DNA of 64,000 nt from Isoetes taiwanensis (lineage: Eukaryota > Streptophyta > Lycopodiopsida > Isoetales > Isoetaceae), in the NCBI GenBank assembly GCA_021234155.1, contig JAJEKV010000045.1:7239105-7303104 (forward strand), written 5' to 3'. Each line of letters begins with the position of its first letter. Position 1 is the first letter of the stretch. This document shows positions 1 through 11,779 of the stretch, piece after piece. The position numbers and the translations under genes were made by a program. The notes beneath the pieces were generated by a model. The model was given only the letters and a program-made list of their open reading frames with translations. It searched no databases and was not told the origin of the DNA.

Positions 1-369
1 ATTCAGTATTGAGCTTAGCAAAGAATTTGGTTGTCAAGGTGGATACATTACAAGCCGGTGGTCTATAAACTTTTGCTGTTTTCTTGTTTGATAGGTCACA
101 ATATTGTGTTATACATTTTCAGTTTCCATGAGGATTAGAAACAAAATGAGTGAGGATAAAGAGGATTAGAATCATGCATTTGGTTTGATGCTACTCGTTT
201 CTTTATATTTATTTTTGCAAAAGATAATGTACTTTGCTTTACTTAAAGTTTAGTAGCATAATTCCACTGTTTAGAAATTATTTGAGGTGTAGGCTTCTCC
301 AATTCACTATTTATTTAGAAATAGAAATGTATTGCATGTTGTCTATGTTTATCTGCAGGAAAAAAAAAA

Positions 370-433
370 GTTAAATTTTGGCAAAATAAGTCGGTATGTC
401 AGTTAAATTTTGGCAAAATAAGTTGGTAGGTCG
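370..433. repeat. 32-bp tandem duplication
   Basis: Two adjacent copies (370-401, 402-433) share the start GTTAAATTTTGGCAAAATAA and differ by a few bases. Confidence 0.8.
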
Positions 434-538
434 ACAAAAAATCTCCATCTAGGTCCGTCGTCTCTCACCTCGGTCGGTGGGTCGGCCCAACTATGACTGG
501 TGGAGAATGGCAGCCTCGCCTCGCGTTGAATAAACTGC

Positions 539-621
539 AAAAATAACCCGATAAGCTTACATTCACATTGTGATTTAAGCAAAAATAACACGATAAGCTT
601 ACATTCACATTGTGATTTAAG
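539..621. repeat. 42-bp tandem duplication
   Basis: Two adjacent copies (539-580 and from 581) share the segment GATAAGCTTACATTCACATT and differ at one or two positions. Confidence 0.85.
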
Positions 622-721
622 AAATCAAGCAAATGGGAAACGGTGGAGAAATGTAGAATATGATAATGATTTTGGGAGCTATAAGAGCAAGCAGCGAAAA
701 CCCAAAACGCAGAGCCGAGCA

Positions 722-1841
722 ATGGGGGCAATAGTGCTAGTGTGGGCGGTGCTGGTAGGGGCGTTAGCTATGCAGAGCATTGAAGCGCAGACCTGCGGCA
801 GCTAGGCAGGAGGAGCATATTGCTCCCCGGGGTATTGCTGCAGCCAATATGGATGGTGCGGCACTACGTCTGCATACTGCGGAACCGGCTGCCAAAGCCA
901 GTGCAACCAAGAGGTGTGTGGGAAGCAGGCCAATATGGCCTCCTGTGCCTCCGGCTTCTGTTGCAGCCAGTATGGCTTCAGCCACTATGGCCTTTTCTAG
1001 CATGGTTAGCTCCTCTACCTCTCGCTCTACCTTTATCACCAGCAGCATTGCCCTTGCCACAACATATAACTTTGATGGTCTAGATCTAGATTGGGAATAC
1101 CCTGACGTGGCCGCTGGTGACATGGCTAACCTTGGCCTTCTGTTCCAAGAATGGCATGCGCGTGCTCCCAGCATGCTTCTTGCTGCTGCTGTTTACTATA
1201 AGAATCCTCTAGCTGATTGGATGGGAGGTGCGTCTTATCCAACGTCCTCGATTCAATCAAATCTCAACTGGGTGCTTGTCATGAGTTATGACCTCCATGG
1301 TTCATGGGAAAGTTACACCAATAACCCAGCACCCCTTTATGACCCTACTTATCCCACTGTGAATGGTGACTATGGATTGACAAAGTGGTTGAGCTATCTC
1401 GGTGCACAAAAGATTGTGTATGGATTCCCTGCATATGGAGTGACCTGGACCTTGACTACATCCAATCATGGTCTTGGAGCTCCTGCAAATCCAACTTCTG
1501 CTACACCTTCTTATGCCTCTATTGCTAGTTCTGGGGCCACTGTTGTCCATGATACATCTACCAAGTCTACATATGCATATAGCGGCACGACCTGGACTGG
1601 ATATGATGATGCATGGTCGATCACAAACAAGGTGAACTATTTGAAATCTAAAGGACTACAAGGCTATGGATTCTGGACATCCCTTCAAGACGATTCTACC
1701 TTTACCCTCGCTAAAGCAGGTAATTACTTCAAACAAATTTTAGCACTTGCACTCTATGTGATATGATTTTGACTAGTTTGATTGTTTGCAGCTGCTAAAG
1801 CATTGGATGGGAAGTATTGCGATAGAACAATCATACCATAA
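722..1841 (+). pseudogene. Class V (GH18) chitinase with hevein domains, broken
   Basis: The reading frame from ATG 722 gives a hydrophobic signal peptide and then a cysteine-rich hevein/CBM18 chitin-binding domain (motifs [17 protein letters not shown] and GCQSQC). It is cut by TAG at 803-805, where the family usually has Gln. A second hevein-like module (SGFCCSQYG) follows and runs into TAG at 998-1000. From about 990 the frame changes and a GH18 catalytic domain appears: FSSMV, then the active-site motif DGLDLDWEYP with its catalytic Glu intact, then NLNWVLVMSYDLHG and YGFPAYG. The first strands of the GH18 barrel, normally before FSSM, are missing. An intron with GT at 1720 and AG ending 1791 leads to a last short exon ending TAA at 1841. 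An intact relative would be a secreted chitin hydrolase used in defence. This copy has a stop, an internal deletion and a frameshift. Confidence 0.85.
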
Positions 1842-1913
1842 CACGTTTTCAACATGTCGATCTATATTATAATTGTGTTGACTTTCTTTATTCAATATTT
1901 GTACTATTATTTA

Positions 1914-1963
1914 TACAAGAAATTTATCGCGGCGGCCAAGGCTGCCACGAACATTTCTCTTTT
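1914..1963. repeat. GC-rich hairpin repeat (ACAAGAAATTTAT family)
   Basis: An arm starting TACAAGAAATTTATCGCGGC is followed by a GC-rich centre and then GAACATTTCTCTTTT. The same ends recur at 4211-4252, 40831-40858 and 41112-41428, so this is one member of a dispersed fold-back family. It lies about 70 bp downstream of the chitinase relic. Confidence 0.7.
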
Positions 1964-3264
1964 AACGACCCCTTGGTATATAGCAGCCAAGTTTATTACC
2001 CCTACAGCCAAGGTTGTTTTCCTTACGAATTCACTTACTGGCTTTCAAACTTGTGGGGTGCTACATTCTAGGTAAATGAGGATGAAGCTGAGTTAAGTTC
2101 GTCTAATTGCATAAATATCAAATTATTCTCTTCTTATTAGGTTTAAAACTTCAATTTGGGTTTACAACTTTCATTATGTATGAAACATCCTCTTCTCATT
2201 AGGTTTATATCTTCAAATTCGGTTTACAACCTTGATTGTGTATCTTTCAACTTTTAGCTATGCTAGATTTTATGCCTCAAAAGCTCTAAGAATAAGTTGC
2301 AGAACGAGTTTACTGGAAGTCTGGAAAAACATGTGCAGTATATGTGCTTAATAAATGCTATTGAAGATTTCTTAACCAAATGATACCAAGGATTGGGAAT
2401 TTGCAAAAATATCTTTAACTAGACATGAATACATTTTATTGACTAAGCTTTAACCAACAGCATCAAGTGTCATTTGTAGATCGTAGAAAATAGAATAGAA
2501 TAGACTAGAAAATGTAAATATCCGAAGTAGCGGTACATATCAGCTTAATGCTCACAATCTGCTTGAGCAAGCATCAAACGTGTTCCTTATTGAGAGAAAA
2601 CCTTGGTGAAACAACCTGTACCTGTGCTTCCTGCTCAAACATGTTCCTATAGCAAAGTGCTTCCTGCTCAAGCATGCTCCTATAGCAAAATATTTAGAGA
2701 TCTTTCCTATGCAAGAAGGGAAGAAAAGGGATTAAAAGTCTAAATCATGATCAAGCAACAACAACTATGCACTATACTGGAGCATTTGCAAGTAAACGAT
2801 TTGAAGTCTCCCATGTCTATGATGTGGCAGTCCCTGAATTCAGATAAAATTTTGAGGGTCCAACAAATGTGATATGTGGCAGTTCTAGGAAAAAGTAGGC
2901 ATCAAGAGGCTATGCTATGGTTTACAGACCATTAAAAATATCAAAGGGTTATCATCATGCTAGTTAATTTCATCTCTGATACACCATAAGCCATGGCTGT
3001 ACTACAGGTTTTTCAGAAGTTCTGTTTGAAAATATGCACTTTGTTGCAACTGTATACTTACAACCACATCAAAATCAGCAAATAATTAAAAAAAAAAAAC
3101 CTCTAGAATCGCCATGTTGTTGGCATGCAGGTTCTCTTCTGTTGCATCACCTCAGCAGTATTGGTGTTCTTTCTGATCACTTCAGCAGTGTTGGTGTTCT
3201 TTCTCTTGTGACACTTTTTCTGACAGTATTTGCTAAAAAAGGGTATGCTAATTTCGCAAAAAAG
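1964..3264. other. AT-rich intergenic sequence
   Basis: I see no supported gene or RNA. There is a weak duplication of the form TCTTCTCATTAGGTTTA around 2131 and 2191. Some of the sequence just before 3265 may be 5' leader of the lipid-transfer relic. Confidence 0.4.
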
Positions 3265-3605
3265 ATGGGGAAATTGATGGTGTATAATTGCAGCATTGAT
3301 GGTTGTAGCTATGGTGGAGATGGAATTGTGGGAGCAAGCCAAAGGTAGACTGCGAAAAATCTGAGGCAAAGCTGGCGCCCTGCGCAAGAGCTGTGATAGG
3401 GCCAAATCCACCAAGCCCAACAAAGGAATGCTGCAACGGCCTCCGAACCACCATGCCCCAGGAAGTGTGCGCCTGCAAGCTCATGGCCAACACCACTGCC
3501 CTTCGCGGTATCAGCCCTGCTGCTGCCAAAGCCATGCCTCTCAAATGCAACATCTCCTTGCCTACTGCTCCTCCTCCCAAATGCAAATCTTTTTCTCCCT
3601 TCTAG
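3265..3605 (+). pseudogene. Non-specific lipid-transfer protein, frameshifted
   Basis: From about 3347 to TAG at 3603-3605 one frame reads as a mature lipid-transfer protein with the eight-cysteine pattern: DCEK, APCARAV, ECCNGL, VCACKL, LKCNI and PPKCK, matching C-C-CC-CxC-C-C. Such proteins are small, secreted, disulfide-rich lipid carriers found at plant cell surfaces. The secretory leader (ALMVVAMVEMELWEQAKG) is upstream but in a different frame, and the candidate ATG at 3265 needs a further frame change. At least two small indels therefore break the gene. A hidden intron is less likely because no GT/AG pair fits the junction near 3340. The identification rests on the cysteine spacing. 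Confidence 0.7.
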
Positions 3606-6600
3606 CTCTTGATCCTTCCTAGGCAGTCTTATTCTTTGCCTCAGATTGCCTGCCCGCTTTGCATTGCACAGCAACGTTTTTTTCAAGAGCGCAGGGGCAA
3701 ATGGAGAAGATGGAATAGTGTAGCTGGAACAGAGTAAGCGGGCAAAAATATCAGGGCTTTAGACGCATCGCTCCAGGTTGTGCCGGAACACTACAATACA
3801 GAGTCAAACAAATAAGTAAGGCTTTTGCAGCAAAAACATCAAGCACCAAACATTGGATACGACCACATTTGCAGCCCCACTATCTGAAGCTTGAACCCTG
3901 GCCCAACCACGTACACCGATCTACGGTCAAAAATTATTTGTAATTCAATGAACGGCCAAGATGAGTGCCTCGACGTCGAAGAATATGCTAAAGAATCGAC
4001 CCAATAATATTTATATATGTTCAGATAAGAAGATTTGTATTATTTGCTAAGATCTAATTGCTTGGAGAATGTTCTAACTTGAGGTTGTATGATACCATGT
4101 ATAAAGTCCAACAAAAAAGAGTTGCAATTTAACATTAGTTTGTTAGACCTGAACTATGTGCAAGTTACTTTGCAATTCATGCGTTAAACGACAACATAAC
4201 AACTAACAAATACAAGAAATTTATCAATGCCGCTCCGAACATTTCTTTTATCCAACTTGGTTTTATGTTAATTCAAGAGAATCTCAGTTCTGGACATGAT
4301 AAAAGTAACTGAAAATGTTCAATCTTCCAATTCGAACTTCCATATTTGCCAGAATATTCAGAAGCAGTGTGAAAACTCTAATCGAATATAAACTCTCTTT
4401 CTTGCTAGCCCCCCCTTCCCCCTCCATTTTTTTTTTCTCTCGTGCTCATCAAAATGATCCATGCTTGCAATTTTTTAATATTCTACCTCCATTCATGTGT
4501 CGTCATAGCTTTGATTCTTCCCATCTCCCTTCACTCTAGCCCCTACCACCTACAATTTTATATCAAGCCTTGGCAGTTGCCGAAAATTAGCAAAGGTAGC
4601 TGAATACTAATTGAATAAATTGGTCACTTTAAGATTTATCCACTTTGATTCTGGTTAAGGAGGACTGAAATTTGCAATCAAGATGTTTTATATCTAGTGG
4701 AATTAGAAGCTTCAAGCTATACTACCTGGAGGATTCCATTCTGTGAGATTCTAATACCTGGAGGAATTCCTTGTATTGAATCTCGTCTCAGTTTATGTTT
4801 AAGTGGTACACATGATGGGTTCTCTATTTGCATTGTTCCATTTAAGCATCAAACACTTCAAAGCACTCGGCCTTCATTACAGTGAGGAATGCTCTATTGC
4901 AAGTAGCCAGTTTAGCAGAGACCAATTTACACTTGCATTTGAAATGATGTTGTTGGTCTTCTTCTTCTTCAATCAAGAACTATTTTTAACATAAGCGGCA
5001 CATCATATTTGTTCTTTGCTTTTAATTTTCTTCGTTTAAAGTCACTGCACTCTCCTGTATTTTTAACTCCACAATTCATTGAACATCATATCGAATGATT
5101 TATTGTGCTGGACCTGCATCTTTTATCTGTCTACTTATCATATTTATGGGAAAGCTTTAAAACATGCATAGTAAGTAATAAGCTTTTGCCAAAGTATTAA
5201 AACTAAGTTTATACACATGTTCTGCCATTCTTTCTGCAAATGTCAATCTCAAGCAACTTTGCCAATACATGTAGCTAATGGATGTGGAGAGCAATACACA
5301 TATTTATATCGCCATGGTTAAAGCTTGCACGATGACATCAACATTCCCAACAGACTAGTACATGAACATTTAAGCAGACGCTATTCTAAGGCACATAAAG
5401 TTTATGATAAATTGAGCGTCCACATAAACGGATTATACAAAATGGACGTGCATCAGATCCTATGATAGGTAATGCTGTTCATATGCATAAATGGTGGGAC
5501 ATGCAGACAGCACAAGTGGTGTTCAATAGTCTTCAAGACCGAGATACTATTTCATGGGGCAAATAACAATTGGATTATGAAGATTTGGGCCATTTCCTGA
5601 TCACATACATGGATAGGTCAGCTTGAAGGTAGTCTGTAGGTTATGCTAGCATAACATTATTTGGCCTTTGGCATTGTCAGAGTTATTTGGGACAACTCAA
5701 TCGTTTATACAGGACAGAATCCTGCAAATATTTCGCATTTCTGTTACACAATCAACAGTTGTTTAGCTTAATCAGTACTTGTTGATAGAGACCAGTTCAA
5801 TCTTAGTTATCATAGGACTGTACCATTATCTGTAATGCCTTTTGTGATTCTTTATAGTAATGTATTTTCTGTTAATGAGCCTATATACAATATTATAGAA
5901 GCAGCTTCAGTATGAGAGCAATAGACTTGTCAACAAATTCTAAAGATAATGTTCCCTACTTTTCATGCTTCATAACAGTAACATAACAATAAATTGTGTT
6001 GCATATAATGTTCAGATCCAGCAGTTATACACTATCTTAACTGCTAACTTTGAAGTTATTATCACTGGTTTACCTTCCTCCACATCATGGTAGGATCTTA
6101 AGGTATAAATCCTGCATTTAAGCTCATACAGTTGTATCGTAGTTTTCTGTTTGAACATTATATGATCTATGGTATATGTAAGATCACATGCATCGTGCTG
6201 GAGATGTCTGTTTTGTCCCTGGTCATCTTTATCCCCATTGCACATGAGCATCAAAATGAAGTTTTTGATATAAGCACATATTCAGCATTGTAGGAAGAGT
6301 CTAAATATATAACTTGACCAATCATAGCAATACTCTGTAGATCCATGACCAATCAAAGCAATGTTCCACAGATCCATGCTAATGAAGCCATGTATTCTAC
6401 AAGCACCAAACGAAAGATTCCATCGTGAGATATGGGCTATACATAGTCGCGAAAAGCATCTTCTGTCTCAATATCTTGCACAATCTAGAGGATCAGCCAT
6501 ACCATACCAAGTAGTATTCTCCATCTTTGAAGTATCAGTGGCCTTCTACAACAAGTCCCTGTATGACAGCATGCAGCAAAATTGCTAATCAGTTAATCTT

Positions 6601-7700
6601 TATGTATAGCAAACTAATGCTCTGGGCATAGTTTACTTTGTTGTTCTAGTGTGTTGAAGAAAATGACTAAGATTTCCTATGTATAGCAAACTAATGCTCT
6701 GGGCACAGTTTACTCCATAGCTGACCAAATTTTGCCCTGAATTAATTCCTTCTCTTTCCCTTCAATAATTTATGAATTAAATGTCAACAAATCATCAACA
6801 AATTGGCAGATACACAAAACAAATATAACAACGTTGGAACCACGACTCGACCCACTTTGTAGAAACTCCGTCATAGCTTCTAAAGCTGTAAGTTTTTTAT
6901 CGTAGATTCAAACTCCGGTCATGTTGAAGATAGTTTGGAATTTAAGGAGATTTAGTTGCTGGAAATGCAACCCGATGAAGATCTAGATATGAAGGTGACA
7001 CAAAGATACAACAAATGATTTTAAACAAATAAAAGCTTAGTATGGAATCTTTTTTACCTCAAGATGTTGCTATTGATAATGCCTTGTTATTGGCTTCTTA
7101 TGAAATCCTTTTTCTCGAAATATAATCGCCTAGGGTATGGTCGCCCCCTATCGCGGCTTGCCCACGTCGGTGGGATCAGGGGTTTTGCCAGCATGTTGCA
7201 AGGCCCCCACATACCCCGCAGCGTAGAGATGCCATGCACGTATGCAGGGTACACAGGACATGAGCTCCTATCGCGACACATCATACCCTGTGTCGATGGT
7301 TATGGCGCATTCGGCGAGGCTTTCCGAACCCATCTCGTGGCCTTTTGCCAGAGATAGCACGTTCAGTAAAGCCCGCCCATTTCATCGAGATAGGGGCAAT
7401 TCAATGCATTCCTAGGATGGGTCCTGAGATACAATCAAGTGGCCGAAGTGAAGTGGTGTTCTCATTGAGCTTTGTAAAATATTGAGTACAAATGGATCCC
7501 TCACTAGGGATAGATAAATTTGGAAATATGAACTTTAAATGCTCCGAAACTAGACAATCATCGAGAGCATGATGAAACTGAAGAATACAACATAAAAGAC
7601 GGTTTTATCCGCCACTTGGTCGATGCACAGGTGAGAAGACTCGGTGACTGCTCCTCATCGGGAAGAAGAACCACGCCTTCTTAGGTTTGTGAGGAAACCC
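3606..7700. other. Long gene-poor AT-rich interval
   Basis: About 4 kb in which I recognise no protein domain, RNA gene or complete transposon. The only family repeat found is the 4211-4252 hairpin relic. A moderately GC-rich patch at 7130-7390 has an open frame but no recognisable motif. A duplication beginning TATGTATAGCAAACTAATGC occurs near 6601 and 6679. Confidence 0.4.
4211..4252. repeat. Degenerate copy of the hairpin repeat
   Basis: It reads TACAAGAAATTTATC, then a short GC segment, then CGAACATTTCTTTT. The ends match the 1914-1963 repeat but the GC-rich stem is eroded. Confidence 0.6.
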
Positions 7701-7819
7701 AAGCAAATAGTTGAAGCACGACCCCACGCACTATGGCAACCACAAGACCTTACACAATCCTGCAGAATCAAGGCTGAAAGAAAAATAACCCGTCAATGAG
7801 TTAGATGCCATAGGTAAGA

Positions 7820-8300
7820 AGACTCGGAGGCTCCAGGGCCACGCCGAGAAAGAAACAACAGCCGACCAATCGGGAATCGTCCGCGAAATGACCATCGCGG
7901 GAAAAAACAACCGATTAGTGCTGCCTCGGAGGCTACAGCGCCACGCCGAGAAAGACAATAAATATGATCTCGGAGGCAACAACGCCACGCCGAGAGAAAA
8001 CATGAATAATAAATATTGACTCAGAGGCTACAATGCCACACCGAGAGAGAATGAAAAACAAGAATGCCTCGGAGGCTACAGTGCCACGCCGAGAGAAATG
8101 AAAACATAAGATATGCACTTACAAAGAAAAAAGAAAACATGGAGGATGCCAGTGGCTGCAGAGCGGCCCGAGAAGTATAGAAAATAGATGGAAACTAAAG
8201 ATGGTCAACCAAAGGAGGAGATGAGGGAAGCTAGACGGAACCAAAGAAAACACGAATAACTATTGTCTCAGAGGCGACAATGCTATGGCGAAAAAGAAAT
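7820..8300. repeat. Interspersed CTCGGAGGC...GCCACGCCGAGA minisatellite
   Basis: A unit of the form CTCGGAGGC followed by about 8 bases and GCCACGCCGAGA recurs near 7824, 7926, 7970, 8020, 8067 and, more diverged, 8150 and 8268, with about 45-100 bp spacing. CTCGG and CCGAG can pair, so each unit is a small hairpin. A TATAAATA box lies downstream at 8498-8505, so the array may be upstream sequence of a transposon promoter, which is inference. Confidence 0.65.
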
Positions 8301-8542
8301 GAATAATCAAACCTCAAGACCGCATTATTGAGTAAACAAAGATAAGTAAAATCCAACTATCCGAGTATAAAGCAATAGAACCATCCAAGCCCATCACACG
8401 AAGAAGGGTAGGGAGGGGGGGAAGTTGAATAGAGCCAAAGCATGAAAAATAGGAAAGCTCAAGAGAACGCCGATAAGGAACAAGGGAAAAAAATGGGTAT
8501 AAATAGGAGGGCATGATGATGATGTCCCCATCCAAGGAATGT

Positions 8543-8570
8543 CGGTTCTATTGCTATCGCAATAGAACCG
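8543..8570. repeat. Perfect 12-bp stem, 4-nt loop hairpin
   Basis: CGGTTCTATTGC is followed by TATC and then the exact complement GCAATAGAACCG. Pairing continues imperfectly outward (GAATG with CATTC). It lies about 40 bp after the TATAAATA motif at 8498, so if that promoter works the hairpin would sit close to the RNA 5' end. Confidence 0.75.
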
Positions 8571-8884
8571 TGGCATTCTATTTTGAATTGGCGGGCAGAT
8601 CAATCTACTTTTTTCCAAATGGAGTGGATTGATAATTCAAAATGTTTTGAATCCCAATTGTGCTCGGTAACACCATATCAGGAGCTTTTACTGCTTCAAC
8701 CAGCTCGATGGCACAGACCAGATCGAACACGGTGCAGGGCAATGCCACACCAATCCGAGTACCTGCCAATACCAAAAGGGTTAGGGCAAAGCGGGTGAGG
8801 AAGAGAAGGACGGATCAAACTCCTGACAATACCATGGCAGGATAGCCTTCAACATCCAAGAGAGGCCAGTGGACGGAACAACAG

Positions 8885-10109
8885 ATGGAGGACATCATGG
8901 AAGAGGTTAATGAATATGGCATTTCAATTAGAGAGGCCTGTAGGAGATCCGGCATACCTGAGTCTACCATACATGATTGGCAATATGGAAGAATTACCCA
9001 TAAACAAAAGAAGCATCCTCGCATTCTCACTCCCAAGCAGGAAGAAGAACTAGTTGCCTGGGCTCTTGAGAAAGCGAACTCGGGTACGGGAATTACCCTG
9101 AGTGCAGTCAAGGCAAAGGCAGCCCAAATGGCAAATGCTGGAGACATAAGCACATCGGATTGTATGCCAGGCAATAAGCAGTGGAAGCTCTTCAAGCAGA
9201 GGCATCCTAACATAACTTTGAGGAGTGCCCAGACATTGGACAGGGCAAAGGCACTTGTCATGAGTCAACCAAACCTGGACATGTTCTACAGGATTTGGAA
9301 TGATGATGAGACTAGGATACATGCAGGCAAGGTTAGGGGCCTGAAAATAATTGCTATGAAGGGAACATGAGATGTCAATGAAAGGTAGTGGGTGACAATT
9401 CTGGTATGTGTCAATGCTGAAGGGTATAGATTACCCAACTTATAGATCTTTAAGAATAAAAGGATGAAGGCATATTACAGCAGATGTGAAGAAGTGACAA
9501 TCCAAGCAGTTCATCAGCATGCATGGATGACCACTGAGCTTTTCAAGTCATGGTTGACACACTTTCAATCTAGGGTATCTGGAGGAGTGTCCCCAAAGAA
9601 TCCACATCTAATTTTTCTACATGGTCACAATAGCCATGTGGAGTTGGATGTCATATTGGCTGCAAAAGAATTCGGTATCCATTTTGCACTGCGCCCAGCC
9701 CACACATCCCACAAACTCCAGTCACTTGATGTGGCTTGTTTCGCACCGTTCAAGGCAGCCTTCAAGAAATTGAGGATTGAATGGATGTGTATGAGGGACA
9801 AGCTGGAGCCCAAAAGAGAAGAGATTGCTGGTGATATCCAATGCAATTCATGTTGGGCTAACACTTGACAACATTAGGGCAGGGTTCAGAGCCACATGCA
9901 TTTACCCCTTCGATAGCACAAAGGTGGTGGCATCTAGTACCAGTAGGGCCTGTGCACTAGAAGGCAATGTGTCTCAGCATGTTGTAGGTTACTCTCAGCA
10001 TACAAGTAATGATGGGAGTGAACCAGTACATGAGGGCAATGATAAGGATCAGGAAGAAGAAATTTTTTCCAATCATTTCAATGGCCCAGATCACTTTTTG
10101 AGTTCTTAA
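8885..10109 (+). pseudogene. Pogo/Tigger-like (DDE_1) transposase, inactive
   Basis: The N-terminal part has a helix-turn-helix and CENP-B-like DNA-binding region (REACRRSGIPESTIHDW, then LTPKQEEELVAW). The same frame continues through 9868 with three in-frame stops: TGA 9368, TAG 9386 and TAG 9443. The downstream part has DDE_1 landmarks: FKSWLTHF, then LIFLHGHNSH, where families normally have Asp before GH, so a catalytic Asp reads as His, and then SHKLQSLDVACFAPFKAAF. The end of the domain (LTLDNIRAGFRATCIYPFD) lies in another frame from about 9830. An intact relative cuts and pastes its own DNA. Stops, a frameshift and the Asp to His change all argue for loss of function. No matching terminal inverted repeats were found. 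Confidence 0.8.
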
Positions 10110-10216
10110 TCGAGAGCGCACAATATAGCCCCTATTTTATACCCCTTGTATTTGACATACAGATGTCGAGTTATTGAGCTCTAGGGTTTTTCCTACAGAG
10201 CTACAATTCACTCCAT

Positions 10217-10371
10217 GTATAAGGGTAGCGCAATGGGTCCTGGATTCCCGGTTTGCAGCTCCCGAACTTCATGTATAAGGGTAGCGCAATTGAAACTGGA
10301 TTCTCGGTTTGGTAGTGACCGACGTAGCCGCTGCAAACCGGGAATCCAGGACCAACTGCGCTACCCTTACA
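10217..10371. mobile_element. Fold-back MITE with ~40-bp arms
   Basis: The left arm begins near 10217 with TATAAGGGTAGCGCAATGGG and continues GTCCTGGATTCCCGGTTTGC. The right arm (10330-10371) is its near-exact reverse complement, ending GCGCTACCCTTAC. A second partial copy of the left arm starts at 10272, so the element is internally duplicated. No coding capacity is seen. Confidence 0.8.
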
Positions 10372-11434
10372 ATATCACAGTTGGAGAGCGCAAGATCCAG
10401 TTTCTCTGATCACAATTTGCTATGATTTCTTACTTGTGCAGCCGGTGGTGAAGAATGAACAATGGAAATAGCATTCCTTGAAATCAGCAGGGGCGCACCT
10501 GAGAATGCACCATCGGAAATAGCAGCGGCCCAGCTATGATATTGTTCTGACTTGCGTGAGTAAGAAATGGAGGATCGTCTTTTCATCCTTTTTTTTGCAG
10601 AATGGCGGAAGCACTAGCTATATGCGTTTTAGCAGCTTTTCCTTCTCCAAATCTGCACCTCTCCTGAAAAGCTTTCATTGCATGTGACAGGACTAAAGAT
10701 TAGTTGATATTCATTTGTGGTTTAAAAAAAAAAATGTGATAGCAAAGGTTGAGAAATGTGATAGCAAAGGTCAATCCATACTCTTCAATGAAACAACAAA
10801 AAACTATTTATATATGCAAACAAATTTTGTAATTTACGCATGTTCCCTCCGTGTTAGGTTTCTGCTAGGTTTCATTTACGAAAAAAGAGCATAGAAGAGG
10901 ATTACATGTTAGCAGTTGATGATGTTTTGGCCTACAACCTTCTTGCTAAATTTAACCTTCTACTCATATTCTTCAAAGAACAAACAAAAAAATTATTTAT
11001 TCATGTGAATGAATCTTGTAATCTATGCATGTGTGATATTGCTCTATTTTTAACTTTGTTCTAAAGAAGAAATTTCAGAGGATTATAAAGTTCTCTAAAT
11101 GTTTGTGGTATTGATAAACACCAAATTATAATAACAATAAATATAATAGAAAAAAAAGTATACAATAGTGGACAAGTCTATGGTCTTAAGTACTTCCAAC
11201 ACTTTTTTACTCTTTTCGTCATACTAATTTAAAAGTATGCACAAAACTTTGTACATAAGCAATTACATTCACTTCTGGAATTAGCTTCTCCAAGTAAGGT
11301 ACCATATTCTTCAAAAAATAATAACCATCATTTATGTCAGGCATGAAGGATTTTTGTGTGATAATGAGTCAGCATTATTTTTAAAATTCTCATATCTGGA
11401 AGGATCAATCAGCAATATTGTTCTGATGCTAAAT
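10372..11434. other. AT-rich intergenic sequence
   Basis: No gene or RNA is recognised. A short duplication (ATGTGATAGCAAAGGT) occurs near 10734 and 10757. Confidence 0.4.
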
Positions 11435-11779
11435 TCAAGACACTTCTCCACAACTTTTGATAGTTTTGTGATGTGGCGAGGAGTCCACTTTCAAAGGATG
11501 CACCATCCATTTGAAAAGGAACTTATCCACTAAGGTCTGATGAATGAAAGACCTGAAGCAGTTAACTACTGAGTGATTGGAAGACCATATACCAACAACA
11601 AAGTGTTCGGTGATGAAATTCATGAACTGCACTGCTCTTGGCCTGACAGCAAAAACCTCTTTTCTTGAAGGATAGAGTTGGACACCTTCCACCACATCAA
11701 GTACTGCTTTAGCCTTTTTGAAAACCTTGTACATAAAGTCTTCAGGCTCAATAACCAAAAGCTTCTTGACAACAACACT
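11435..11779 (-). pseudogene. FCP1/NIF-like phosphatase domain fragment
   Basis: Reading down from about 11779 gives KKLLVIEPEDFMYK, then AVRPRAVQFMNFITEHF, VVGIWSSNH and DKFLFKWMV. The order of a hydrophobic strand, an RP..F helix, GIWSS and LF.W matches the FCP1 homology (HAD-type phosphatase) domain. The usual catalytic DxDxT motif after the first strand is not present. The later DD motif is not found because the frame ends at 11435. I read it as a decayed or partial exon. The similarity is by eye and could be wrong. Confidence 0.4.

Larger units (their letters stand above)
1..721. other. Non-coding flank upstream of chitinase relic
   Basis: No convincing coding sequence is seen here. Two short tandem duplications stand out and are listed separately. 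The last 100 bases should hold the promoter and 5' leader of the chitinase-like gene that starts at 722, but I see no clear TATA box. Confidence 0.5.
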
